Below, one piece after another: positions 28,178-36,467 of a stretch of DNA of 64,000 nucleotides. Every line of letters starts with the position of its first letter. The stretch's first letter is position 1. This DNA comes from Bacillota bacterium. GTDB lineage: Bacteria; Actinomycetota; Aquicultoria; Aquicultorales; Aquicultoraceae. The translations under genes and the position numbers were made by a program. The stretch covers positions 1 through 64,000 of the forward strand of contig JAIMBH010000014.1 in NCBI GenBank assembly GCA_023511485.1, written 5' to 3'. The notes beneath the pieces are model-generated. The model ran no database searches and was not told the DNA's origin. It saw only the letters and a program-made list of their open reading frames with translations.

Positions 28178-28834
28178 ATGGCAATATCTAAAGTTCGACT
28201 GGGTGCAATTTTTGTCGGATGGATTACCGCTATGTTCCTAATGCTTATGCTAGCTACTGCTATCGTTGCTTATGTCATAACCTCCGGTATAGATTTGGCA
28301 TCGTTAACCCATAATGTTAGCCGGTTTACGATGCTCTCTTTTGGATTCCTTATTATACTGGCAGTATTTTCTATTTTCTTTATCGGTGGCTATGTCGCAG
28401 GACGCATGTCAGCGTTAGCCGGACCATTAAATGGAGCAATGGTGCTGGTTACGAGCATAATCGCAGCTATTCTGGCAATAACGTTTGCAGTAACATTTGG
28501 AAATAAGCTTGGCGTAAATGTCCTAGCCCCTATTTTAAGTTCGCTAGCTTCGCAATCCATGATTATATTCGTCTTGACGGCTTTTGCCTTTATAGGAAGT
28601 ATCGTTGGTGGAAAATTCGGTGAGGGCTATATTGACCGGCTTGATTTGGCACTAGGAATAGCAAAGCCGGCCCAAATACAGCCGGTACCCAAGAAAGACC
28701 AAAAAATGCCCACACCAAAGATATATCAAGAAAGCGATAAAGAAAAAGCAGGGGATAAACCTAAAGAAGCTGCTGAAGATAAATCTAAAGAAACAGCCAA
28801 AAAACCTTTCAAGAGAGACAGGGTGGCAAGCTAA
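28178..28834 (+). CDS. Four-helix membrane protein with charged tail
   Basis: A 218-residue protein with four hydrophobic helices (about residues 8-35, 48-75, 82-108, 120-145), the second pair carrying a GGYVAGR / GGKFGEGY pattern like the TIGR04086/YrzE type of membrane protein. The last 60 residues are a Lys/Glu/Asp-rich, disordered cytoplasmic tail with 'DK-K-EAAEDK' repeats. Strong AAGGAGG upstream. Family placement is tentative, function unknown. A good terminator follows at 28911. Confidence 0.75.
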   Translation: MAISKVRLGAIFVGWITAMFLMLMLATAIVAYVITSGIDLASLTHNVSRFTMLSFGFLIILAVFSIFFIGGYVAGRMSALAGPLNGAMVLVTSIIAAILAITFAVTFGNKLGVNVLAPILSSLASQSMIIFVLTAFAFIGSIVGGKFGEGYIDRLDLALGIAKPAQIQPVPKKDQKMPTPKIYQESDKEKAGDKPKEAAEDKSKETAKKPFKRDRVAS

Positions 28835-28910
28835 TTTTTAGCGGCAAGCTGCTTTTAGCAAAGCCCAGCGCTGGTAGACTACTAGCCAGAGGCTGTGAAT
28901 TTAAGAAGTG

Positions 28911-28941
28911 GGCAGCGGACCGTACCGCTGCCTTTTATTTT
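28911..28941 (+). terminator. Rho-independent terminator
   Basis: GGCAGCGG-ACCGTA-CCGCTGCC followed by TTTTATTTT, closing the transcript of the membrane protein gene. Confidence 0.85.
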
Positions 28942-29100
28942 CATCGCTTTTACCCCAAGCGCTGACAACTGGCCGCTGAACCTGCTAATAACGCTTGCAT
29001 AAAACAGGCCAGTTCCTTAGTATATTTAGGGTAGCTATATTTGTGACATTGGTATAGCTATGTACATCTGGCAATTAGATTTTCTCAAAGAAGGTGCAGA

Positions 29101-30381
29101 TTGGCGGAAATTAAAGCTTTCAAAGGTCTATTTTACAACAGAAGCATCGTCGGTGACCTCGCAGAAGTAGTAGCCCCTCCCTACGATGTAATAAGTGAAG
29201 GCGAGCAGAAGGAACTGTTAAACAAGAACAAGTACAATGTTGTAAGGCTAATTCTCCCTCAGGGAGCATCCAACAATAAGTACAGCCGGGCAAGCTCATT
29301 ATTTAACCAGTGGATTGATGATTGTGTGCTTGTTCGGGACTATGAGCCAGCTCTATACATCTACGAACAGGAATACAATGCAAGAGGAAGCCGTAAAAAG
29401 AGAATAGGGTTCATTGCACTAGCTAAGATAGAGGATTTTTCGACTGGCAAGATTAAGGCCCATGAGAGAACTCTCAAAGGGCCTAAAGCCGATAGGCTGC
29501 GCCTCCTTAAAGCATGTAAGGCGAATTTTAGTCAGATATTCAGTCTGTTCTCAGACCCAGCGCAAGAGATAGATAGCATTCTCCGAGAGCATACACAAAA
29601 ACCCCCGCGCATAGATATAGAAGTCGACGGGATAAACCATCGTCTGTGGGTTCTAAACGACGAGAAAGCTATTTTAAGAATCGCGGCCTTGATGCATGAC
29701 AAGCCTCTCTTTATCGCCGATGGTCACCACAGATACGAAACGGCTCTCAATTACCGAAACGAGATGCGTCTCTTTACGGGAAAGCAATCGGGAGAAGAAC
29801 CCTTTGATTACACAATGATGATGTTTGTAAACATGGATGGCGAAGGCCTTACTATCTTGCCAACCCATAGAGTATTAAAAAACTTGCCCAAGATAAATCA
29901 TGATAAGTTCCGCGAAAACCTCAAGCAGGTGTTTACAATTGAACAACTAAAATCAATCGACGCGGTTATGTCCAAGCTTGCGGCGGATGAAAACACGCAT
30001 GCCATAGGTATGTACCTTGGCAACGGCACTTTCCACTTGCTTACAGTCAAGGACGAAGACACGCTTGTTGAAATTCTTGACGGCAACCAGTCAAGGGCCT
30101 GGAAACTCCTCGATGTAACCATCCTTCATCAGATAATTATTAACCGTATACTGGGTTTTGGTGGAACCAATATTGAGAACAGCATAAAGTTCACAACCGA
30201 TGAAAAAGAAGCGGTATCCCTGGTTGCTAGCGGCGGATATCAAATGGCGTTTCTCCTGAATCCAACCAAAATAAGCAGCGTAAGAGAAATCGCAGATAAC
30301 GGGGAAATCATGCCTCAAAAGTCCACCTACTTTTACCCGAAACTTCTCTCCGGTCTAGTATTTAACAAGCTGGAGTGGTAA
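29101..30381 (+). CDS. DUF1015 family protein
   Basis: A 426-residue conserved cytoplasmic protein of the DUF1015 family. The start EIKAFKGLFYN and VAPPYDVISEGEQ, and the mid-protein FIADGHHRYETALNYRNE, are hallmark stretches. The family is widespread in anaerobes and archaea; its biochemical role is not established. Start is a TTG with AAGGTG a few bases before. It ends at a bidirectional terminator shared with the convergent selenoprotein operon. Confidence 0.9.
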   Translation: MAEIKAFKGLFYNRSIVGDLAEVVAPPYDVISEGEQKELLNKNKYNVVRLILPQGASNNKYSRASSLFNQWIDDCVLVRDYEPALYIYEQEYNARGSRKKRIGFIALAKIEDFSTGKIKAHERTLKGPKADRLRLLKACKANFSQIFSLFSDPAQEIDSILREHTQKPPRIDIEVDGINHRLWVLNDEKAILRIAALMHDKPLFIADGHHRYETALNYRNEMRLFTGKQSGEEPFDYTMMMFVNMDGEGLTILPTHRVLKNLPKINHDKFRENLKQVFTIEQLKSIDAVMSKLAADENTHAIGMYLGNGTFHLLTVKDEDTLVEILDGNQSRAWKLLDVTILHQIIINRILGFGGTNIENSIKFTTDEKEAVSLVASGGYQMAFLLNPTKISSVREIADNGEIMPQKSTYFYPKLLSGLVFNKLEW

Positions 30382-30473
30382 TCTTTTGCGCTGTAGTTTG
30401 TGGTTGCCAGCGCTAGGGCGCTGCAGAATCTCTTTTATTTGCTGATAACCGATAATTGAAAACTGGTAGACTA

Positions 30474-30497
30474 AAAAGCTCCCCGGAGGGAGCTTTT
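30474..30497. terminator. Bidirectional terminator
   Basis: AAAAGCTCCC-CGGA-GGGAGCTTTT is a perfect 10-bp stem with A and T tails, placed between two convergent units (DUF1015 on plus, the selenoprotein operon on minus). Confidence 0.9.
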
Positions 30498-30510
30498 GCT
30501 TTATGGGCTT

Positions 30511-30840
30511 TTATTGTTCTTCTTTCTTAAGGATCTGGTCAAGCCTTCTGACTATGTCATAATAAGATATATAGCCTGCGCTTATCGCTTCACCATTTAA
30601 AAACGTCAAAGGAAATGGCAGGTGATGTGTTTCGATTAACCGCCTAATATCGGGATGGATCTCATCCCCATTGATATCAAAGTAGTTGATATTTACCGCA
30701 TCACCATAATCGGCTTTAAGAGGCTCAATTACCATCCAGCTTATCTCGGCCCGAGACAGACCATATGAGCCTCACCCAAAACCGCATGAACTTCCATCGT
30801 TAAATATGTCTATCCTTATCGGCTTTGTAACAGCATCCAA
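30511..30840 (-). CDS. Probable selenoprotein: thioredoxin-like with C-x3-Sec motif
   Basis: The frame runs from a TTG at 30840 (GGGGAGG 8 bases upstream) to a stop at 30511 and is interrupted only by a TGA at 30772-30774. Read as selenocysteine, the protein is 109 residues. It starts KPIRIDIFNDGSSCGFG, then Sec23, then GSYGLSRAEISW. The strand-turn-Cys layout, the following helix, and LPFPLTFLNGEAI near residue 75 (a cis-Pro-like turn) fit a small thioredoxin-fold redox protein somewhat like YuzD. Both codon context and protein sense continue across the TGA, and a SECIS-like hairpin lies just after it. Without readthrough, an internal ATG at 30735 would give 74 residues lacking the active site. 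It is the last gene of a ferredoxin/coiled-coil operon. A nonsense mutation is the main alternative. Confidence 0.75.
30742..30758 (-). promoter_or_regulatory. Bacterial SECIS-like hairpin
   Basis: On the mRNA, UGUCUCG-GGC-CGAGAUA forms a 7-bp stem (one G-U) with a 3-base loop beginning GG. The loop starts 20 bases after the UGA. A short stem, a G in the first loop positions and that distance match the general bacterial SECIS pattern bound by SelB. Confidence 0.65.
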
Positions 30841-30854
30841 CCCAAAAACCTCCC

Positions 30855-31094
30855 CTAGGCTTTCAAGGCCTCTTTAACAAGATTTATTTTCTCCTCAATT
30901 ATCGAGATCTCGCGATCAAAAGAATTGCGGTAGGATTCTATCTTGCTGGCGTTGACATGAACACCGGTCTGGCCCAGTATTAATCTTCTCTCGATTTGTA
31001 TATCCTCGAGATTTTCTTCAAGGATTTCAAGTTCTTCTTGAAGCTCATCCTTGCTCATTGCTTTAATCTTCTCCAGATACTCCTCGGCAACCAT
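30855..31094 (-). CDS. Small coiled-coil protein
   Basis: A 79-residue, almost wholly helical and acidic protein (EEYLEKIKAMSKDELQEEL, then EENLEDIQIERR), predicted to form a helical hairpin with a turn near GQTGVHVNAS. The ATG at 31094 follows GGAGGG; it starts 11 bases after the ferredoxin stop and its end lies 14 bases before the selenoprotein start, so all three are co-transcribed. No family recognised. It may be an adaptor holding the redox proteins together. Confidence 0.75.
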   Translation of the reverse strand: MVAEEYLEKIKAMSKDELQEELEILEENLEDIQIERRLILGQTGVHVNASKIESYRNSFDREISIIEEKINLVKEALKA

Positions 31095-31105
31095 CGTTGA
31101 CCCTC

Positions 31106-31345
31106 CTATCGCATATTTATTGCGCCAACAGGACACCTGGTTGTGCAAATACCACAACCTAAGCATAAATCCTCATTAACCGTATATGACGGCCTGGGAC
31201 CGAAGCCAAAGAATGCAGCTAGCGGATCCGTTTGCATTTCGCTTGTAATTGCTTTTGTCGGGCATATCCTGCTGGCCGGGCATGCCGGCGAACGGTCGCA
31301 TCTGCTTTGATCGATCTCTGCTTTTTTTAACGTTTGTCTTGGCAT
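31106..31345 (-). CDS. Two-cluster ferredoxin-like protein
   Basis: A 79-residue protein with seven cysteines: Cys16, Cys22 and Cys28 (C-x5-C-x5-CP) and a canonical C-x2-C-x2-C-x3-CP at Cys61, 64, 67, 71. The second set plus a Cys from the first would bind one [4Fe-4S] cluster; the first set is short by a ligand for a normal second cluster and may bind a modified or [3Fe-4S] cluster. First gene of the ferredoxin / coiled-coil / selenoprotein operon, so a likely electron donor or acceptor for the redox protein. A CsoR-type palindrome lies 29 bases upstream. Confidence 0.85.
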   Translation of the reverse strand: MPRQTLKKAEIDQSRCDRSPACPASRICPTKAITSEMQTDPLAAFFGFGPRPSYTVNEDLCLGCGICTTRCPVGAINMR

Positions 31346-31370
31346 ATCCGTCCCTCCGTTTACTTTATTT

Positions 31371-31389
31371 ATTATACCCCCTAGGGTAT
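31371..31389 (-). promoter_or_regulatory. CsoR/CstR-type operator overlapping a -10 box
   Basis: ATACCCCCTAGGGTAT (31374-31389) is an inverted repeat of the 'ATACC-n-GGGTAT' kind used by CsoR-family repressors, which sense copper, formaldehyde or persulfide. On the minus strand TATAAT (31376-31371) overlaps it. So the ferredoxin-selenoprotein operon is probably repressed by a CsoR-like protein encoded elsewhere. Confidence 0.5.
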
Positions 31390-31583
31390 CGTACTAATCC
31401 TGATTTGTCAAGCGTTAGCTCGTTGTTTACTGGGGCTTTACTGCAAGATACCAGTAGGGAGTATTATACCCTGGAGACTAAAATTTGAAAATAAAATTTA
31501 GCTTATTACCTGCAAAACTATAGGTTCCAAAACTTCTCAACTTTAACTTTCAATTTTCCAGCATATTATGGCCATAAAACTTA

Positions 31584-31886
31584 TTAGGTCCGTTTTCTAA
31601 AGGTTGCCTCAAAAATTAATACGACTAAAAGGAGAAGCAAAGCGGCTTCAAGAAGCGGTGTGGTTACATTTCTATCAAGATATAAAAGCAGGAAATATAC
31701 CCCAAGAAGCAACGCAACTACAACATACCCAAAATTTGTAATTATGCCAATACGGAAAAACCGTTTGTCACCGCTAAAAATATGCCTTCGCACATTATAT
31801 GCTTTTAGCCCGAAGCTTACTCTCGCAACGGCGACCAACAAGGCTAATATGAAAAGTATCAGTTCGATAGTTTTTGGCAACTTCAT
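31584..31886 (-). CDS. Three-helix membrane protein
   Basis: A 100-residue protein with three hydrophobic helices: ELILFILALLVAVARVSFG, IITNFGYVVVALLLGVYFLLL and LLEAALLLLLVVLIFEA. A short basic loop follows the first helix (RRHIFSGDKRFFR). Start is the ATG at 31886 behind AGAGGAT; the frame stays open a little further upstream. No family recognised. Single gene in an AT-rich area. Confidence 0.65.
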   Translation of the reverse strand: MKLPKTIELILFILALLVAVARVSFGLKAYNVRRHIFSGDKRFFRIGIITNFGYVVVALLLGVYFLLLYLDRNVTTPLLEAALLLLLVVLIFEATFRKRT

Positions 31887-32187
31887 AGATCCTCTGTACC
31901 GATAATTAATTATAGGGCTATCTATCAATTAACTATAGCCTTAAATTATCCTTTTTTATTTAAATTTATTAAGCCGATTTTTCGGAAATTTTGCGACTTA
32001 AAGGTAAGTAAAGTAGGTAGCTAGAGCCGCTTAAAGAAGACCAGGTTGCTATCCCCTGCAATATTTGGTAAAAATAGAAATCGAGTGCAACCTATCTTTA
32101 CAAAGCCATGCTACTCGCACGGCAGCAATGCTTAATGCATAACAATATCATTAATATAGCAGTTATTTATCAAGAAAGTCGCAAAGC

Positions 32188-33183
32188 ATGAACAAATTAT
32201 CCGCCCAGATAATCGACAGGTGCATCATGAGCATACTGTCACCAAAATTTGACTCATCTGATGCATTTAAAGCGCAAAACCTGTATCTGCTGAACAATCC
32301 TCCCCGCCCACCAAAAAGAATGATAAAAACGCCAAAGGTATTCCTTAAAGAAGTTGGGAGAAAGGGCTCGCTTAACGTATATGAGTATGCCTTTCCAAGC
32401 AGAATCCAGACGGCGCAGCTAAAAAACAACACCGTTTACGGCAGATATTTTAAGTTAAGCAATGTAAACCCGAAATCAACATTTATACTTTTGCATGGCA
32501 TGCATAGTAAAAATTATCGCTACCTGGAAAAACATGCACTAAACCTGGCCAGGAACGGGCATAATTGCATTACCATAACGCTTCCCTATCATATCGAAAG
32601 GGCAACAAAAAGCTCAGCAAGCGGCAAACAATTCTTAAGCACAAACCTAAGAATTGTTTTTGAGGCCCTTCAGCAAGCGGTAAAGGATGTTTTATCGCTT
32701 GTTAATTGGCTCTCGGCAAACGGTGACAAAAAAATAGGGTTGCTTGGAATTAGCCTTGGCGGCCTGATAGCCAGCTACGTATCTTCAGCCACGCGAAAGA
32801 TTAATTATCTTGTCCTTTTGACACCGGCAACCAATCCAATGCAAATTATGGGTTATATGTCTTCTGGCAAAACTGCCAATGATAGAATTGCGAAAACCGG
32901 TCTCACAGAAAAGCAGATGTTAGAATTGACCGAACCTTGGGACCTCAAAGAAAGCAAACCGCACACACCGGCCAATCGTACCTTGATCTTAAAAGCTGCA
33001 TATGATGCCATTGTGCCGAGCGATTCTATTGAGAAAGTTTTGGATGCTTGGGGCAAACCACAAATTATAAGGTATAACCATAGTCATTTAAGCATACTGA
33101 TAAGCCGACAGGTATTTAAAGACATAAATAAGTTTTTGGCCGATACCTTTAGGTATCAAAGCAGTACGGGCCTTTTGAAATAG
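32188..33183 (+). CDS. Alpha/beta hydrolase
   Basis: A 331-residue serine hydrolase fold protein. FILLHGMHS gives the oxyanion strand, GLLGISLGGLIAS carries the nucleophile Ser in G-x-S-x-G, YDAIVPSDS holds the likely acid and NHSHLS the histidine. There is no signal peptide. The first 80 residues are unlike the family core. An ATG at 32227 has a better ribosome site (AGGTG) and may be the real start. Substrate unknown. Isolated gene, convergent with the diguanylate cyclase. Confidence 0.82.
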   Translation: MNKLSAQIIDRCIMSILSPKFDSSDAFKAQNLYLLNNPPRPPKRMIKTPKVFLKEVGRKGSLNVYEYAFPSRIQTAQLKNNTVYGRYFKLSNVNPKSTFILLHGMHSKNYRYLEKHALNLARNGHNCITITLPYHIERATKSSASGKQFLSTNLRIVFEALQQAVKDVLSLVNWLSANGDKKIGLLGISLGGLIASYVSSATRKINYLVLLTPATNPMQIMGYMSSGKTANDRIAKTGLTEKQMLELTEPWDLKESKPHTPANRTLILKAAYDAIVPSDSIEKVLDAWGKPQIIRYNHSHLSILISRQVFKDINKFLADTFRYQSSTGLLK

Positions 33184-33210
33184 GAACCTAAACTCCAGAC
33201 AGGCCCTCCT

Positions 33211-34209
33211 TTATGCGGTCCTATTCTTTGCTTTGCGGATATCTCCGTAGTAGACAACGCAGTTGCGGCCTCTCTCTTTGGCCGCAAACAACGCAGCATC
33301 TGCATTAGCAACAAGAACATCTTTTTCTTTAGCGCATTTCGGAAAATCGGCAACGCCAATACTTACAGTGCATTTCAAGCCTTTGTGGGTAGCAAATTCT
33401 CTTTCCACTGCTTGTGAAAATTTCAGACCAAGACGGCGGGCGACTTTCACGGCATCCTCTGCAGATGTATCCGGCAACAGGATTATAAACTCCTCACCCC
33501 CGTAACGAGCCGCCACATCGCTTGCCCTTGTCGAACTCTTAACTATATCCGCAAAAAGCTTCAATACGTCATCGCCAACTTGATGACCATATGTATCATT
33601 TATGCGCTTAAAATGGTCAAGATCGGCCATAAGAACTGATAGCGATCCACCGCTCCTGCTTATCCTCTTGATTTCGGTATCAAACTTGTTTTCTACCGCC
33701 TTACGGTTGTAAAGACCTGTTAAGACATCTCTTTCTGCTTCTTCTTTTGCCAGACAGAGGTTATGCTCAATTTGAAGCCACAAAAGCTGATCCTCTTGTT
33801 CTTTTTGCTCAAGGAGTATTTTCATCGAATCTACCTGCTGTTCCTTCTGCTTGATTGCAGAGAGCAGGTGGTTTATCTCACTGGATAGTTCTTTAAGATT
33901 ATCATCCAGCGACATATCAACCTTATAGCTATAGTCCTTAGCCCCTGCGATCGCCCTTAAATCATCAACGATATGGGCAATTGAGTGGACCATCCTTATA
34001 CTGATAAATGCAAACACAGCTGCCACAGTAAAGGTCAGCCACGGCGTCGCTATTAAGAACAACCGTATCGTGAGCGATTTTTGGAATGTAGAATATGCCA
34101 GAGCCGTTATCAACGAGCTCGCAGCAACAAGCAACAATACTGCACCAAGTAAAACCAATACGGTCACGTAGAATCTTTTTGACGCGCTTCCTGTTAAGGG
34201 CCTTGACAA
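33211..34209 (-). CDS. Membrane diguanylate cyclase
   Basis: Makes cyclic di-GMP from two GTP. About 332 residues: two transmembrane helices (about 12-40 and 50-72), a HAMP-like linker, a coiled coil (about 105-160) and a C-terminal GGDEF domain (about 165-325). The catalytic motif is GGEEF (about 237-241), with the inhibitory I-site RASD five residues before it, so the enzyme should be product-inhibited. DLTGLYNRKAV-like opening of the domain is normal. Start is a TTG at 34209 behind AGGGTGG; the frame begins earlier without a site. The sensed signal is unknown because the outer loop is tiny. Confidence 0.92.
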   Translation of the reverse strand: MSRPLTGSASKRFYVTVLVLLGAVLLLVAASSLITALAYSTFQKSLTIRLFLIATPWLTFTVAAVFAFISIRMVHSIAHIVDDLRAIAGAKDYSYKVDMSLDDNLKELSSEINHLLSAIKQKEQQVDSMKILLEQKEQEDQLLWLQIEHNLCLAKEEAERDVLTGLYNRKAVENKFDTEIKRISRSGGSLSVLMADLDHFKRINDTYGHQVGDDVLKLFADIVKSSTRASDVAARYGGEEFIILLPDTSAEDAVKVARRLGLKFSQAVEREFATHKGLKCTVSIGVADFPKCAKEKDVLVANADAALFAAKERGRNCVVYYGDIRKAKNRTA

Positions 34210-34305
34210 CTTATACCACCCTAAAGTTATTAGCCAGGATAAATCACATTTATGATTTAATATCGGCAAAATGTAGTATCATCATAAGAGTCTTTCGCAA
34301 TGCTG

Positions 34306-36249
34306 CTAGATTTTTTCTAGCCTAACCATTGTTTGGTAATAGCTGGCATTCTGGCCATCATAGCTCATAAGTGCCGGCACTAGGTGGTTTATAGATTGGC
34401 CGAACCTGCCCCACCGTCCCTGCACAACTTTGATAGCGTCTTCTCTTATGCTTTCATCGTGCTCAACTACAACCACAGCCTCGCCTGTTTGGGAGACTAT
34501 GCGGGCATCTGCCCCGTTGGGCAATCCATAAGCCATAGCAGTTGCAGGATGCACCTTTGCTTTAAGAGGCAAATTATGCTCCGGTGGCAGTATTTGGGAA
34601 TGTATCCACTGCCTCGAGTGGGTGGTTAGGAGGATAAGAGGAAACTCGTCAGAATCTAGCGTTGGCGTCGAGAAGCTGGTGATAAAGTTAAATTTACCGC
34701 TTGCAGTTTCAAAAACCTTATCTTTAAAGGGAACCATTGGGGCATCCGGCACACGCTTATGGGCCTTTCTTAAAGTATCCAGAGTAATGCCCCTACTCTC
34801 CAATGGCTTTATGATCCGTTTAATCCAGTAATCGGCTGACCCTGCCATTTGCTCGCCGAACCCCAGAAGCTCGGCAAGTTCCTGGTATATCTCAAGGTCA
34901 GTTTTGGCCATCCCAACTGGCTCGATCACCTGGTTAACGGCCCCAACATAGTTATGCCAATAGCTTGCCACCACATCGGTCTCTTCAAGAAAAGTCGTAA
35001 CCGGAAGAACTAGATCTGCAATTTCAGCGGTATCCGTTAGGAACTGCTCAAAAACAACCACAAAATCAATGCCTTTAAATGCCTCCACTACAGCGGCCGT
35101 ATCCGGTGACTGGTTAATCGGATTTGCGCCATTGATAAAGGCCATCTTTATTGGAGGGTCGGCCATCTCCTTTATTGCCTTGCCCAGGAGAGGTTTGGGG
35201 ATTTGTCTCGTTTTTACTGCAAATTCTTTTCCCTTTACCGATTCATCAAAATAGCCATAGTTATCTTTACCATGGCTGACCCCTCCTCCAGGAATGCCAA
35301 TATTTCCTGTTATAGCAGCTAAAGCATCTATAAGACGAAATACTTCTGCACCCCACTGGTACCGCTGTAGCCCCCATCCCAGAACAATTGCGGCCGGTTT
35401 TCTCTCAACATAAAGGTTTGCAAGTATCTCTATATCTACCGCTGAAACACCTGAACGTTTACTTAAAAACTCCATACTAAAGCCGTCAATCATCTGCCGG
35501 TAGGCTTCAAAGTTCTCGGTATGGCTAATAATAAAATAAGCGTCGTCCTTGGCGGATTCCAGAATAACTTTTGCCATGCCAAGCGCCAGATATCCATCCA
35601 TGCCAGGCTTCGGCCTGATATGCATATCGCTGTATCTGCCGGTATCGGTATTAACCGGATCGATCAGCACAATTCTTGCACCGTTAGCACGGGCTTCTTT
35701 GAGAATAGGCATCAGGTGAAGATTTGTATCTGAGGGGTTTCTACCCCAGAGGATTATCAGTTCCGAGTTAAATAGGTCTAGTGGGTCATGGCTTGCACGA
35801 ATACCAAAATCCATGGTTTGGCCGGCACTGCCTGCTCCGCCACAAAGACTTCCACTTGCCTCAGTTACCCCGCCTAAAAGATTAAAGAACCTCTTGTTAA
35901 GCATCTTAAGAGCACCGAGCGAACCGGACCCCTGATAGTGAAGGATGGCTGTACTGCCATATTGCTCGATAACTTTTTCTATCCGGTCTGCAATCAACCT
36001 AAGAGCTGCATCCCAGCGCAATTGCTGCCATTCTCCATCGATTTTACAAAGCGGCATTAGCACCCTATCGGGACTGTAAACTCGCTGGATATAGCTTAAA
36101 GCTTTTCTGCATAAGAAGCTCCGGGTGATCTCGTGCTCGTTAATGCCAGTTAAACCAACCAATCTGTCGTTGGTAACAAAGGCCTTTATGCCGCATGTAT
36201 CAGGACAATCTCTAGTACAGGTTGTAAGTACAGTCCGGCGTTCCGTCAT
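34306..36249 (-). CDS. Molybdopterin oxidoreductase with N-terminal 4Fe-4S
   Basis: A 647-residue member of the DMSO-reductase/formate dehydrogenase superfamily. The N-terminal cluster Cys are at 11, 15, 19 and 47 (CTRDCPDTCG ... FLCRK). The active-site region is SGSLCGGAGSAG, with a Cys as a possible Mo/W ligand. Later stretches ILWGRNPSDTN and the C-terminal dinucleotide-binding domain with LTTHSRQWIHSQ are typical. There is no Tat signal, so it is cytoplasmic. Substrate cannot be assigned; it has no adjacent membrane or electron-transfer subunit. The Mo cofactor genes at 59859-63023 would serve it. Start has GGGAG 8 bases upstream. Confidence 0.88.
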   Translation of the reverse strand: MTERRTVLTTCTRDCPDTCGIKAFVTNDRLVGLTGINEHEITRSFLCRKALSYIQRVYSPDRVLMPLCKIDGEWQQLRWDAALRLIADRIEKVIEQYGSTAILHYQGSGSLGALKMLNKRFFNLLGGVTEASGSLCGGAGSAGQTMDFGIRASHDPLDLFNSELIILWGRNPSDTNLHLMPILKEARANGARIVLIDPVNTDTGRYSDMHIRPKPGMDGYLALGMAKVILESAKDDAYFIISHTENFEAYRQMIDGFSMEFLSKRSGVSAVDIEILANLYVERKPAAIVLGWGLQRYQWGAEVFRLIDALAAITGNIGIPGGGVSHGKDNYGYFDESVKGKEFAVKTRQIPKPLLGKAIKEMADPPIKMAFINGANPINQSPDTAAVVEAFKGIDFVVVFEQFLTDTAEIADLVLPVTTFLEETDVVASYWHNYVGAVNQVIEPVGMAKTDLEIYQELAELLGFGEQMAGSADYWIKRIIKPLESRGITLDTLRKAHKRVPDAPMVPFKDKVFETASGKFNFITSFSTPTLDSDEFPLILLTTHSRQWIHSQILPPEHNLPLKAKVHPATAMAYGLPNGADARIVSQTGEAVVVVEHDESIREDAIKVVQGRWGRFGQSINHLVPALMSYDGQNASYYQTMVRLEKI

Positions 36250-36467
36250 TCATAACTCCCAGTTGTTTTATGCAGCTTATAGTTTACGATGCGCATCTGC
36301 AATACGATAAATGTCCTGCAGTATTCATCGGATAAGCAAACCATTCACTTTATAGCTATACATGTAATAAGGCGTTAGCTTAAGGCAAAATCGACAACTT
36401 TTTTGAATAAGATTTCCATATTTTTCCTTAGACTGTTTATCATATAATATCTTGCTGCTTATTCCTA

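Noticed and set aside
31406-31411. TTGACA as the -35 of the ferredoxin operon
   Set aside because: It is 29 bases from the TATAAT at 31371-31376, too far for a normal promoter.
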